This document shows positions 27,529-36,524 of a stretch of DNA of 64,000 nucleotides, one piece after another. A program made the position numbers and the translations under genes. Origin of the DNA: Halopiger xanaduensis SH-6 (GTDB lineage: Archaea; Halobacteriota; Halobacteria; Halobacteriales; Natrialbaceae); contig NC_015666.1 of the NCBI RefSeq assembly GCF_000217715.1, positions 1,004,270 through 1,068,269 on the forward strand. The letters are read 5' to 3'. Position 1 is the stretch's first letter. Every line of letters begins with the position of its first letter. The notes beneath the pieces were generated by a model. That model saw nothing but the letters and a program-made list of their open reading frames with translations, was not told the DNA's origin and did not search any database.

Positions 27529-27951
27529 TCAGTCGTCGCCGTTGCCGCTGCCGTCTCCGTCTTCGTCGCCATCACCGTCGTTGTCGCTCCCCTCCGGCCC
27601 GATTAACACCGGCTCACGGATCTCGAGGGCCGTCTCGAACTCCGCCTCGCGGTCGTTGCGCCGGCCGACGCGCAGGAGTTGCTCCTCGTGGGCGCGCCGG
27701 ACGGCCGACTGCTCGCGGTCGTCCAGTCCGACGGCGTCGCCGATCTCGTCCCAGTGGCCCCAGTCGACGAGAAACGCCTCGAACGTCTCGGTCTCGTAGA
27801 TCCGCTCGTACTCGCGCCGATATTCCTCGCGCGCGGGCACGAGATGCGCCTGCGTGCGGTCGAGAAGGTCCGGCAGTCGGTTCGGCGACACCCCCGACTT
27901 CGCCGCCGTGAGCAGCAGGATCTGGCCGTCGATCGGATCGCCCGCCATCAT
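27529..27951 (-). CDS. Conserved haloarchaeal protein, acidic tail
   Basis: 140 residues. The N-terminal half (DGQILLLTAAKSGVSPNRLP, then DLLDRTQAHLVPAREEYRRE) is helical, followed by YERIYETETFEAFLVDWGHW and a charged helix. The last 20 residues are an Asp/Gly/Asn run. Its start ATG at 27951 overlaps the TGA of the upstream gene by four bases (ATGA), so the pair is translationally coupled. I recall this pair as conserved side by side in haloarchaea but know no function. No membrane or metal motif. Confidence 0.75.
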   Translation of the reverse strand: MMAGDPIDGQILLLTAAKSGVSPNRLPDLLDRTQAHLVPAREEYRREYERIYETETFEAFLVDWGHWDEIGDAVGLDDREQSAVRRAHEEQLLRVGRRNDREAEFETALEIREPVLIGPEGSDNDGDGDEDGDGSGNGDD

Positions 27952-28205
27952 CCCCCCGCACGCATCGCCTTCTGGGCGAACTTGTCCACGAGCGGCTCGA
28001 GGGTTTCCTCGTTCCCCTCGAAGACGACGGTCACCTCGGTCAGCGACATCGACGGGCCGATGTCGACCTTTTCCGAGGAGACCGTGGCGGTCCAGTCCTC
28101 GCTCGCGACCGTTCCGTCCTCGCGGTGTTCGCCGCCGAGGTTCGTCAGGTAGCGAATCGCGAGCCGCTCGGAGATGCCGCGAAAGGATCGCTCCCGTCGT
28201 ACCAT
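27948..28205 (-). CDS. Conserved small haloarchaeal protein, 85 residues
   Basis: MVRRERSFRGISERLAIRYL at the N-terminus is followed by an acidic middle (VASEDWTATVSSEKVDIGPS) and ends VTVVFEGNEETLEPLVDKFAQKAMRAGG, shown in part. The basic N-terminus and alternating strands suggest a small alpha/beta protein that could bind RNA or protein, but this is not established. First gene of a two-gene unit; divergent from the ABC exporter. Size and the beta-strand/helix ending loosely recall Pcc1-like subunits, yet the key residues are not convincing, so no name is assigned. Confidence 0.7.
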   Translation of the reverse strand: MVRRERSFRGISERLAIRYLTNLGGEHREDGTVASEDWTATVSSEKVDIGPSMSLTEVTVVFEGNEETLEPLVDKFAQKAMRAGG

Positions 28206-28346
28206 AGCGGCGATTCGCGTGCCGAACGGATAAATTCGCGTACTGTCCTCGCCCGCTCCGGGAAATCCAGTTCCCGCAAAGCCGGCGCTTCCGATAGTGT
28301 AACCGCGGCATCATTCTTATGGCGGCGGCGTTCGATGGGCTCGCCA

Positions 28347-29251
28347 ATGACCCTTCGGCTGGAGTCCGTCGGTAAGCGCTACGGCGACGACCTCTGGGGC
28401 GTCCGAAACGTCGACCTCGAGTTAGAGACTGGGATTCACGGCCTGCTCGGACCGAACGGCGCCGGAAAGTCTACCCTGATGCGAATCATCACGACGGTCG
28501 CCGAGCCCACGACCGGGACCGTCACTTGGAACGGGACCGACGTCACCAAGTCGCCGGCGGCCGTACGGGAGGGACTCGGCTACCTGCCGCAGGATTTCGG
28601 CGTTTATCCCGACCTGACGGCGCGGGAGTTCCTCGAGTACGTGGCCGCCCTGCGCGGATTGGATCGCGAGACGGCCGGCACCCGCATCGACGAACTGCTG
28701 GCCCTGACGGGGATCGAGCACGCGGCGGATCGGAAACTCCGTACTTCTCCGGCGGGATGCGCCAGAGCGTTGGCATCGCGCAGGCACTGGTCAACGATCC
28801 AGACCTGCTGGTCGTCGACGAGCCGACGGTCGGCCTCGATCCAGAGAAGCGCGTGCAGGTGCGGAACCTGCTGTCCTCAGTTGCCGAGGACCGCGTCGTC
28901 CTCCTCTCGACGCACATCGTCCCCGACGTCGAAGCGACGGCGTCGCGGGTCGCCCTCCTGAACGACGGCGAGTTGCTGACCCACGCCGATCCCGAATCGC
29001 TCGTCGCCGACACCGAGGGCAAGGTCTACGAGTACCTCGCTTCGCGCGGGGATCTCGAGACCCTCCGCGAGCGGTATCGGGTCTCGAGCACCGTCCAGCG
29101 AGCCGACGGCGTCCGGGTGCGGCTTATCGCCGACGAGCGTCCGCACACGGATGCCGAACTCGTGACGCCGACGCTCGAGGACGCCTACCTCGATCACGTC
29201 GGGCCGCGAACGGAGGCGGGCGCGGTGACGGGGTCGGGAGGGGTGACGTAG
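28347..29251 (+). pseudogene. ABC transporter ATPase with one-base deletion
   Basis: ATPase of an ABC-2 type exporter. Frame one from ATG 28347 gives LRLESVGKRYGDDLW, Walker A GPNGAGKS and Q-loop YLPQDFGVYPDLTAREF. At 28740-28741 the frame breaks: expected KL-x-YFSGGMRQ needs one more base after CTCCG. Frame two then continues FSGGMRQSVGIAQALVNDP, Walker B LLVVDEPTVGLD and the H-loop STHIVPD, to a stop at 29249-29251. With one base restored the product is 301 residues, normal for the family. So either the gene is freshly inactivated or this is a sequencing indel. CATTCTTAT at 28312-28320 is the TATA for a leaderless ATG 28347. The permease gene follows without a gap. Confidence 0.85.
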
Positions 29252-30897
29252 ATGGTCGGCGGGGAGATCTCGACCGCGGTCCGCGTCGCTCGGGCCGACG
29301 TCTTCCAGCGATTCCGCTCTCGACGGCTCCTGATCGTGCTGGCGATCGTCGCGATCGTCGGCTACCAGTTGAACGTCGGCACGTTCGAACTGTTCTATCA
29401 GGACACCGTCGACGGGGCCACCGTCGACTACCGAGGGGAGCGGACCGCGCCGTACGTCGGATTGACGACGGGACTCACCGGCGGCATGTTTCTGCTGCTG
29501 GTCGGCTACTACGTCCTCGCGAGCTCGCTTCGCCGGGATCGTTCGACGGGATTCGACGAACTCCTCGCGAGTACGCCGATCAGGGGCCGTACGTACCTTC
29601 TCGGAACCTGGCTCAGTCACGTCGCAGTCGTCGCGGCGATCCTGGCGACGTTGGCTGGGGCTGCGCTCGTCAACCACGCCGTCCACGGCGTCGGCGGGAC
29701 CGATCCGGTCTGGATCGTCGGCGGTGTCTTTTTGATTGCCTTTCCGGTAGGCTGTTTCGTGGCCGGCCTCACGATCGTCTTGCAGTCGACCGACCGGCTG
29801 CGCGGAACGGCCGGGAACGTGATCTACTTTTTCGGCGCAATCGCAGTGTTGACGGCCGCAGCGGCTGCTGCCGGGGGTGACGACGGGGAACAGCGTCGAT
29901 TCCGTTCTGGGTGCGGGCCGTCGATTCCGTCGGGCTGGTCGCGACGGGCGAGATGACCGTCGACGCATTGCTCTCCGTTGCCCCCGAATACGACGGCCCG
30001 CCGGTCGCGAACTACGGGACCGGAACGATCGACGGCGAGGTCGTCACGTTCGAGTGGAACGGCGGCGCGTGGCCCGCGTGGTTCGTCGCGAACCGACTCG
30101 GCTTCTCGTTGGCGGGTATCGGACTGGTGCTCGTCGCGACCCTGCCCTACGACCGGTACGACACCGGAGACGAATCGACGAGCAGCACCCTCGTCGACCG
30201 ACTCGGCCGTTTCGTTCCGTCTCCCCTTTCTCGAGGCCGCGACGGTGACGAAACCGATGCAACCGAACCCGCGAACGTCTCGCTGACCCCCGTCGCTGAC
30301 CGCTCGGCCGGCGGATTCGGACGGCTTTTCGTTCAGGAACTGCGGCTCCTCATCCGGGGCCGCCCCTGGTGGTGGTACGCCGGTGCGGCCGTCATCGCCG
30401 TCGTCGGTGTCGCCGGCACCGTCCCCTCGGCAGCCATCGTCTCGGTCGCAACGATCTGGCCGCTGTTCGTCTGGTCCGGCATGGGCTACCGCTCGGTCCA
30501 TCACCGGGTCACGCCCTTCATCGTCTCCTCGAGACAGCCGTACCGCCAACTGTTCGCGGAGTGGAGTGCCGGCGCGCTCGTCACGGGGGCGTTTCTCGGC
30601 GTTGCGGTCTGGCCGACCGTTCTCGATGCGGGACTCAAGGGCGCGATCGTCCTCGGCGGTGCGGTGCTGTTCGTCCCGTCAGTTGCGCAGGTGCTCGGCC
30701 TCTGGAGTCGAACCCGGCGGGCGTTCGAACTCGGCTATCTCGTCCTTTGGTACGCGGGGCCGTTGAACGGGGTTCCGCCGCTGGACTTCGCGGGCGCGAC
30801 GACCGAAACCGTCGGCACCGTGATTCCGGTTGCGTTCGGCGCCGTCGGGCTGGTCGCGCTCGGCACCGCGCTGGGGCATCGGTGGCTCCAGACGTAG
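29252..30897 (+). pseudogene. ABC-2 type permease with one-base deletion
   Basis: Membrane partner of the ATPase. Frame one (29252 onward) has the cytoplasmic start VRVARADVFQRFRSRRLL, then TM helices and a topology resembling ABC-2 exporters (GGMFLLLVGYYVLASSLRRD, FDELLASTPI). Near 29895 it shifts into another frame that continues FWVRAVDSVGLVATGEMT and then a second block of helices (RLFVQELRLLIRGRPWWWY) to 30897. One inserted base restores 549 codons (548 residues). Two half-modules, each with a soluble loop plus membrane block, suggest a duplicated permease. Functional inference: drug, peptide or copper-type exporter; substrate unknown. Confidence 0.8.
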
Positions 30898-30912
30898 GAA
30901 TTTCCCGGTTTC

Positions 30913-31245
30913 TCAGAGCACGCTCCGAAACGTGACGACGCCGACCACGCCGGCGATCAGCGCCAGCAGAATGTTCTCGGTGCGCCACATCACGAGCAGC
31001 ACCAGCCACGCGGCGCCCCACTCGGCCGGCCCGCCGGCCGCCAGATCCGGGCCGAGCACGGCGATCACGATCGCACCCGGCAACACCGAGAGGCCGGCCT
31101 CGAGACGCTCGCTCAACTCGACGTGGCGGACGAGCCAGATGCCGCCGACCTTCGTCAGCACCGTGACGGCGGTCATGGCGAGGATGACGCCGACGGTGAG
31201 CGGCTCGAGGGAGAGCGCGCCGGCGAGATCGACCTCACTCGTCAT
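30913..31245 (-). CDS. azlD: AzlD family transport protein
   Basis: The 110-residue partner of AzlC has four hydrophobic segments: VGVILAMTAVTVLTKVGGIW, LSVLPGAIVIAVLGPDL, WGAAWLVLLVMWRTENIL and ALIAGVVGVVTF. TKVGGIWL and LSVLPGAIVIAVL are the usual AzlD marks. AzlCD exports branched-chain amino acids. The ATG (31245) overlaps the 3' end of azlC by 11 bp, so translation is coupled. It is convergent with the ABC permease gene, 15 bp apart. Confidence 0.9.
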   Translation of the reverse strand: MTSEVDLAGALSLEPLTVGVILAMTAVTVLTKVGGIWLVRHVELSERLEAGLSVLPGAIVIAVLGPDLAAGGPAEWGAAWLVLLVMWRTENILLALIAGVVGVVTFRSVL

Positions 31246-32011
31246 AGCGGATCACCTCGACGGCGGCGGCGACGAGGCCGCCGAGCAGGACGTACCACCG
31301 GCCGGGGAGGTACTGGGCGGCGATGACGGCGGTGCCCAGCGAGGCGACCCAGGGGACGAGCGTCGACTTGCCCTCCCAGAGCTCGGCCGCGAGCGCGACG
31401 AAGACGGCCGCGAGGATGAAATCGAAGCCGTAGCGGATCGGATCGCCGACGACGCCGCCGGCGACTGCGCCGAGGATCGTCGAGCCGACCCAGAAGACCC
31501 AGATGGCGATCCCGCTGCCGAGCAGGAAGGCGCCGCGGCCGCTGCCGGACTTGAGGTCGCGCATCGTCAGCGCCCAGTTCTCGTCGGCCATGAAGTAGAG
31601 GCTGCCGTAGACCTGGCTCGGCGAGAGGCGGCGAAACCACGGCTGCAGCGCCGCGCCCATCAGCGAGTAGCGGAGGTTGATCGCGAAGACGGTGAAGACG
31701 ATCGTCGCGATCGGCAGCGGATCGGCCCAGAGTTCGACGGCGATGATCTGGGATGCGCCGGCCAGGACGGTCGCGCTCATCAGCGCGGCTTCGGCGACGC
31801 TCAGGCCGGCCTGATCCGCGAGCACGCCGAACGCGATGCCGTAGCCGCCGACGCCCAGCGCGATCGGGACGCAGGTGACGAAGCCGGCGCGGAGCCCCTC
31901 CCGGCTGAACGTCACGCGGTCCGGATCCGCGTCGGCCGCGACGCTCGTCGACGGCTCCGGGGCGCTTTCGCCGGCGGCGTTCCCGTCGGCTGGCGGGCTC
32001 TCTTCGGTCAC
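31235..32011 (-). CDS. azlC: AzlC family branched-chain amino acid exporter
   Basis: About 258 residues: a disordered acidic N-terminus, then the AzlC membrane core. GLRAGFVTCVPIALGVGGYG starts it, LMSATVLAGASQIIAVELWA is the central helix, NLRYSLMGAALQPWFRRLSP and FMADENWALTM follow. GTG 32011 (MTEESPPADG) is preferred over GTG 32029 because GTTTAGGCG on the minus strand near 32035-32043 is a TATA about 27 bp upstream. It forms an operon with azlD; the pair would relieve Leu/Ile/Val excess or export analogues. Confidence 0.9.
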   Translation of the reverse strand: MTEESPPADGNAAGESAPEPSTSVAADADPDRVTFSREGLRAGFVTCVPIALGVGGYGIAFGVLADQAGLSVAEAALMSATVLAGASQIIAVELWADPLPIATIVFTVFAINLRYSLMGAALQPWFRRLSPSQVYGSLYFMADENWALTMRDLKSGSGRGAFLLGSGIAIWVFWVGSTILGAVAGGVVGDPIRYGFDFILAAVFVALAAELWEGKSTLVPWVASLGTAVIAAQYLPGRWYVLLGGLVAAAVEVIRYDE

Positions 32012-32120
32012 AGTTCGTCCGACGAACACGACGCCTAAACCCTTCTCGAAATCGCTGTCGAAACCGCCGGCCGGCAGTCGGACTCTCGCGCGGCGCGCGC
32101 CGCGCGCTGCGAGCGGCCGA

Positions 32121-32321
32121 TCAGAACCCGTACGCTACCAGCGCGATTCCGAACACCGCAACGGTGAGCCCGTACCAGAGCCCGCTCGAGGCGCCGACGG
32201 CGAGGGCGGCGAGCAACAGCAGCACGCCGAGAAACAGCGCGGCCCACTGCGGTCCCGTTCGATCATTCCGGCGCTCGAGCACCGCGTCGAACCCGGCCTC
32301 GAGGAGCAACTCCAGCAACAC
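32121..32321 (-). CDS. Small two-helix membrane protein
   Basis: About 66 residues with a short amphipathic start (LLELLLEAGFDAVLERRND) and two membrane segments (WAALFLGVLLLLAALAVGA, LWYGLTVAVFGIALVAYGF). I choose GTG 32321 because an AAACCTTTT box lies about 27 bp upstream on the minus strand; the frame also allows ATG 32369. No domain recognised. Confidence 0.6.
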   Translation of the reverse strand: MLLELLLEAGFDAVLERRNDRTGPQWAALFLGVLLLLAALAVGASSGLWYGLTVAVFGIALVAYGF

Positions 32322-32429
32322 GCTCGATAGTTCTCCGAGCGGTGTGAAAAGGTTTCGGTGGGTTGTCAACTCTGCGCTGTGCTCATTCCGCGCCCGCCGA
32401 AGCGCTCGAGCCGAGCGCGGCCACCGGTC

Positions 32430-32714
32430 TCAGCCGCCCGCGACCGGCGGGAACACAGACACCACGTCGCCCTCATCGAGCGCGGTGGCGGGACCCTCCA
32501 TGTGGGCCACGTTGCGCCCGTTTTTGAGCACGCTCAACTGCTCGCGGACGGCCTCGCCGTCGTCGGTCAGGAGCCGTCCGTCGAGGCCCTCGTACTCGTC
32601 CTCGAGCGCGGCGAGGACGTCGCCGACGGTCGCGTCCGCGTCGACCGTGCGGGTGCGCTCCTTGTCGCCGACCGCGTCTCGAAAGGTGGCGAAAAATCGC
32701 AGATCGATCTCCAT
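32430..32714 (-). CDS. SAMP1/MoaD-like ubiquitin-fold protein
   Basis: The 94-residue beta-grasp protein reads MEIDLRFFATFRDAVGDKE at the N-terminus, then LAALEDEYEGLDGRLL, LSVLKNGRNV and a terminal VSVFPPVAGG. The diglycine C-terminus is the signature of ubiquitin-like small archaeal modifiers and MoaD: it is adenylated by UbaA and either thiocarboxylated for molybdopterin synthesis or conjugated to lysines. Length and FPPVAGG fit SAMP1 best. It may serve molybdopterin or protein tagging; sequence alone does not decide. Independent gene, divergent from nothing nearby. Confidence 0.88.
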   Translation of the reverse strand: MEIDLRFFATFRDAVGDKERTRTVDADATVGDVLAALEDEYEGLDGRLLTDDGEAVREQLSVLKNGRNVAHMEGPATALDEGDVVSVFPPVAGG

Positions 32715-32780
32715 ACCGGCTAGTCGTCGCGAAACGCCATAAGTTCGGGCGGTGGCCTCGGCGGCGCCCGGTCGGCGTCG

Positions 32781-33131
32781 TCAGGCCGCCGATGCCGCCG
32801 GCGCCGTCGCGAACGAGACGGCGCTCAGATCGGCGCGCTCGAGGACGTCGCCGATCGTTTCGGCGCCGATTTCGGACGCCGTTTCGGCGTCGTCGGCCTC
32901 GACGGTGACCGAGACGGTGAACTCGAGGGCGATCGTGTACGGATCGAACGGGGCGGCCGGGTGCTCGTAGACGTCGGCGTCGGCGATCTCCCAGTCGGCG
33001 ATCGCGCCGTCGGCCTCGAGCCGCTCGAGGGTCGTCGCGAACTCCGTTCGCGCGTCGGCGCAGGCAGTTGCGTCGGCGCCGCCGTGAAGGGTGACGTGCG
33101 CCGTTCCGGCCCGCGATACGGCAAACTCCAT
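32781..33131 (-). CDS. Conserved hypothetical protein, 116 residues
   Basis: The product alternates strands and helices: MEFAVSRAGTAHVTLHGGAD, a helix to LERLEADGAIADWEI, VYEHPAAPFDPYTIALEFTV and a C-terminal helix SEIGAETIGDVLERAD. The beta-alpha-beta layout suggests a ferredoxin-like fold. No motif assigns a reaction. Start ATG 33131 is supported by TTCAAAT at about 33157-33163, which lies where a TATA box should. Co-directional with the SAMP gene, 66 bp away. Confidence 0.65.
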   Translation of the reverse strand: MEFAVSRAGTAHVTLHGGADATACADARTEFATTLERLEADGAIADWEIADADVYEHPAAPFDPYTIALEFTVSVTVEADDAETASEIGAETIGDVLERADLSAVSFATAPAASAA

Positions 33132-33311
33132 GTCACCCCGTATCGACCGGGAGGATTTGAACCTGCTGGAAAGCCTAGCGTACTCGTCATGTCCGCACTC
33201 GAGTGAATCTCGGTACCAATGCGCAGAATCGGCTATAATCGGTCGCTACCGTCCGAAACTACGCGAATGCCGGCTATCGGTTTATGGAACTCGAGGGCAA
33301 GACGCTGGTAC

Positions 33312-33710
33312 ATGGTTCGAGACAGTAAACAGACGCGTCGTCAGACGATCGGAATGCTCGGGGCCGCGGCGTCGACGTTGGTCCTCGCCGGCTGCGGTGG
33401 ACCCGGCGGTGGCGGCAACGAGACGAACGAGACCGAAGGTGGCGCCGGCAACGAGACAGAAGAGACCGGGAACGACACCGGCATCGGGACGGAAACCGAA
33501 AACGAGACCGAGAACGAGACCGAAATCGGCGGCAACGAGTCCGATAACGAAACTGAAAACGAGACCGCGATCGGCAACGAGACCGGTAACGAGTCCAACG
33601 AATCCAACGAATCCAACGAGTCGAACGAGTCGGACGATGAACTCGAGGCCGAAGAGGGAACGGGCAACGGGCAGGACATGGAGAACGAAAGCGACAACGA
33701 GAGCGCCTAA
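33312..33710 (+). CDS. Tat-type lipoprotein, N-glycosylation sequon array
   Basis: The 132-residue precursor starts with a twin-arginine signal (SKQTRRQTIGMLGAAASTL) and a lipobox VLAGC, so it should be exported folded by Tat and lipid-anchored. The mature part is low-complexity: NET, NES and NDT repeats, 17 N-x-S/T sequons in about 95 residues, with Glu and Gly between. No folded domain is visible. It may be a heavily glycosylated surface spacer. GTTTATGG at about 33278-33285 is a good TATA for a leaderless ATG at 33312. Its stop sits five bases from the convergent NAD kinase stop. Confidence 0.85.
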   Translation: MVRDSKQTRRQTIGMLGAAASTLVLAGCGGPGGGGNETNETEGGAGNETEETGNDTGIGTETENETENETEIGGNESDNETENETAIGNETGNESNESNESNESNESDDELEAEEGTGNGQDMENESDNESA

Positions 33711-33714
33711 CTCG

Positions 33715-34557
33715 TCACTCCAACTTCTCCAGCGCGTCGAAGAAGTTCGCCTGCGGCCCGACCAGCGTGACGGGCTCGTCCGCGACCGCGATCGACACCG
33801 TCGCGGGCGGCTCGAGTTCTCGCCGGTCGTGGCCGTCGCTGATCGCGTACGCGGTCTCGGCACTCGAGACCGTCAGCGTGATCTCGGCGTCGGGATCGAC
33901 GACCAGCGGCGGCATTCCGTCGGCCGCAGCCATCTGCGTGACTACCAGCGCGTCGGCCGCCGGCTGCACCAGCGGGCCGCCCTCGCTCAGGTTGTAGGCG
34001 GTCGATCCGGTCGGCGTCGCCACGAGGACGCCGTCGGCGCGGCTCGTCGTGTACCGCTGGCCGTCGATTTCGACGTCGATCGTCGCCCCGCCGCCGTGGC
34101 CCCGCCGCGGTCCGTGGACGACCACCTCGTTGAGGGCCGGATCGAGCGTCCACGATCCGTCGGCGCCGCTGGCCTGCAACCGGGCGAGCTTCCGGCCCTC
34201 GAGCGATTCCGTCTCGCGGAGCCGTCCGACCAGTTCGGTGACGACCTCGCGGGCGTCGTCGGGCGCGACGGCGTTGAGAAAGCCGACTTCGCCGAGGTTG
34301 ACCCCGAGGATCGGCGTGGCGCCGACCTCGCGGGCGACGAACAGCAGCGTGCCGTCGCCGCCGATGCTCACGACGAAATCGCGGTCGCCCATCGCGGGGA
34401 TCGGGACGCCGTCGGCGTCGATCGCGGCGCCGGTCAGTTCGTCGACGACGGTCGCGACGCCCTCGTACTCGCGCTCGAGGGTGTCGACGAGCGTCTGGGC
34501 GAGCTCTTGTGCACGCGCGTTGTTCCGCTGGGCAACGATTCCGACGGCGACGTCCAT
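33715..34557 (-). CDS. nadK: NAD kinase
   Basis: NAD kinase makes NADP. The 280-residue protein has the ATP/metal motif G66-G67-D68-G69-T70 (SIGGDGTLLF), then GVNLGEVGFLNA, and the NAD-binding TPTGSTAYNLSEGGPLV. The length is normal for archaeal members; there is no inositol monophosphatase-like fusion. The ATG at 34557 begins MDVAVGIVAQRNN. It is divergent from the KaiC-like gene across about 190 bp, in which the minus-strand CTTTTTG near 34583-34590 is a TATA candidate. Confidence 0.93.
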   Translation of the reverse strand: MDVAVGIVAQRNNARAQELAQTLVDTLEREYEGVATVVDELTGAAIDADGVPIPAMGDRDFVVSIGGDGTLLFVAREVGATPILGVNLGEVGFLNAVAPDDAREVVTELVGRLRETESLEGRKLARLQASGADGSWTLDPALNEVVVHGPRRGHGGGATIDVEIDGQRYTTSRADGVLVATPTGSTAYNLSEGGPLVQPAADALVVTQMAAADGMPPLVVDPDAEITLTVSSAETAYAISDGHDRRELEPPATVSIAVADEPVTLVGPQANFFDALEKLE

Positions 34558-34750
34558 CGTCGGCGGCTACCCGCCCCGTCGTCAAAAAGCCCCGCTTCGC
34601 GGATCGACGGGCAACACCATTAAGCTGGACGGGTACATTCGACCTATCTGAACGTCGTGGCGACGGACTCGTCGCGATCGCTGCCATGGTGATCACCGCT
34701 CTCACTCTCGACCGCGTTCGACGACCGGCCTGCAGCAGCGGGTGGTCGCC

Positions 34751-35938
34751 GTGAGTGACGACGACTGGTTCGAGCGGGCGATCGACGACGAGGCTGCGGA
34801 TGGCGAGGATGCCGACGCCGCCAACGGTGCGGACGGGACGCGTGAGGCGGACGCCTCCGGCGGAACGGAAGCGGAACGCGCAGACGGGGCGGACGAACCG
34901 AACGAGTCGGACGAGCCGAACGGAGCGGACCAACTCGCCTTCGATTCCGACACGTTCTCCGCCGGATCGGAGTTCGACCCTGGAACCGACGCCGCCGGCG
35001 ACTCGAGCGGCGTCGACGCGAGCGGCGCCGGCCCGGCTCCCGTCGAGACGAACGACGGCTCGAGCGACTCCGCCGGGACGGGCGAGGGCGACAGCTTGTT
35101 CGAGGAGGACTTCGGCGCGGCGCTGCAGAACGTCGACGTCCCCGACGTCGGCTCCGGTCCCGATCCCGAGGGCTTCGGCGACCTCGACTTCGGCTTCGAC
35201 GGCGAGGGCGAACCCGAGTTCGACGACGACGTCGACTCGGCGCTCCCCCGCATCGAGCTCGGCGTCGAGGGACTCGACCGGATGATCCAGGGCGGCGTCC
35301 CCGAACGGTCGCTGATGGTCGCGATCGGCAGCGCCGGCACCGGCAAGACCACCTTCGGCCTGCAGTTTCTCAACCACGGCCTCGAGCGGGGCGACCCCGC
35401 CGTCTTCATCGCCCTCGAGGAGAGCCGGCAGCGCGTCCTCGACAGCGCGCGCGAGAAGGGGTACGCCTTCGACGAGTTCCTCGCGGACGATCGGCTCGCG
35501 ATCGTCGACCTCGATCCGGTCGAGATGACCAACAGCTTGGCGTCGATCCGCAACGAACTCCCGCGGCTCGTCGACGAGTTCGGCGCCGAGCGGCTCGTGC
35601 TGGACTCGGTCTCGCTGCTCGAGATGATGTACGACGACCGGGCGAAGCGGCGCAACGAAATCTACGAGTTCGCGCGCGGGCTGAAGGAAGCCGGCGTCAC
35701 CGCCCTGCTGACCAGCGAGGCCGCGGCGGAGAACCCCTACAACTCGCGCCACGGGATCGTCGAGTACCTGACGGACGCGGTCTTCGTGATGCAGTACGTC
35801 CGGCCGGACGACTTCCGGGAGACGCGGCTGGCGATCGAGATCCAGAAGATCCGGGACGCGAACCACTCCCGGGAGAAGAAGCCGTACGAACTCACCGACG
35901 ACGGCATCTCGGTCTATCAGCAGGCGAACCTCTTTTGA
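34751..35938 (+). CDS. KaiC-like RecA-fold ATPase (HTR-like protein)
   Basis: 395 residues: about 160 N-terminal residues of disordered acidic sequence, then one KaiC/RecA domain. ELGVEGLDRMIQGGVPERSL enters the fold, Walker A is GSAGTGKTT near 193-201, and FIALEESRQRVLDSAREKGY follows. Walker B is ERLVLDSVSLLEMMYDD, and the end is EYLTDAVFVMQYV. Single-domain KaiC homologues of this type are widespread in haloarchaea, often adjacent to or partnered with chemotaxis and signalling genes; their exact role is unsettled. GTG 34751 gives MSDDDWFERA, a familiar start, and is preferred to 34742. Confidence 0.85.
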   Translation: MSDDDWFERAIDDEAADGEDADAANGADGTREADASGGTEAERADGADEPNESDEPNGADQLAFDSDTFSAGSEFDPGTDAAGDSSGVDASGAGPAPVETNDGSSDSAGTGEGDSLFEEDFGAALQNVDVPDVGSGPDPEGFGDLDFGFDGEGEPEFDDDVDSALPRIELGVEGLDRMIQGGVPERSLMVAIGSAGTGKTTFGLQFLNHGLERGDPAVFIALEESRQRVLDSAREKGYAFDEFLADDRLAIVDLDPVEMTNSLASIRNELPRLVDEFGAERLVLDSVSLLEMMYDDRAKRRNEIYEFARGLKEAGVTALLTSEAAAENPYNSRHGIVEYLTDAVFVMQYVRPDDFRETRLAIEIQKIRDANHSREKKPYELTDDGISVYQQANLF

Positions 35939-36071
35939 GCGCCGTTCGCCGAGGCGCCGGTGACCCCCTATCACGTAGTTATCAGTTTCACCCCGTCAAC
36001 AGTCAGTAAGCCTGCGTTGAGGCGGCGTTTGCAACCCATACTTTTGCGGTGCCGAGCGTGTGACTAGCGGT

Positions 36072-36413
36072 ATGGCACAGCGCACGACGGCCGACGAAAC
36101 CATCGCGCGCGAAGAACTCGCGGCGTACTTCCACCGGCTCGCCGAGGAGTTCGGCGAGGGCGGCCGGGAGATCAACGTCGAGGTCGGAAACAAGACCGTC
36201 TCACTGAACCCGCCGGACGAGATCGACCTGTCGGTCGACGTGATCGAACGCTCGACGATGTTCCGCGGCGACCGCGAGACGATCCAACTCGAGTTGAACT
36301 GGAAGGCGAACGCGAACGCGGCGCCGGCGAGTTCGGAGGCGGACGCGGACACGGAGGCGACCCCTGATTCGGATCGGAACCCGAACTCGAACCCGAATCC
36401 GAACGTCGAGTGA
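36072..36413 (+). CDS. Amphi-Trp domain protein
   Basis: 113 residues. The first 80 match the amphi-Trp domain: TIAREELAAYFHRLAEEFGE, then INVEVGNKTVSLNPPDEIDL, then a strand IQLELNWKA carrying the diagnostic tryptophan. The remainder is disordered and rich in Asn/Asp/Pro/Ser. The domain is of unknown function and is often found with gas-vesicle or stress genes in other genomes. CATACTTTTG near 36038-36047 is a TATA at leaderless distance. Confidence 0.82.
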   Translation: MAQRTTADETIAREELAAYFHRLAEEFGEGGREINVEVGNKTVSLNPPDEIDLSVDVIERSTMFRGDRETIQLELNWKANANAAPASSEADADTEATPDSDRNPNSNPNPNVE

Positions 36414-36524
36414 TCGGCTGCTGACCGCCCGGGCCGTCGGACCGCCGACGCGAACGGCCGCTCGTTCCCGCCGCCGGAGAAGAGACCGAACGTATTTTTC
36501 CTCGAGCGCGAGAGGTTCGACTCG

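Noticed and set aside
33140-33220. Complete tRNA gene
   Set aside because: Only a T-arm-like stretch is present; acceptor, D and anticodon arms cannot be formed.
33707-35974. 755-codon minus-strand frame across NAD kinase and the KaiC-like gene
   Set aside because: Spans two recognised genes in other frames and is Arg/Ala repetitive.
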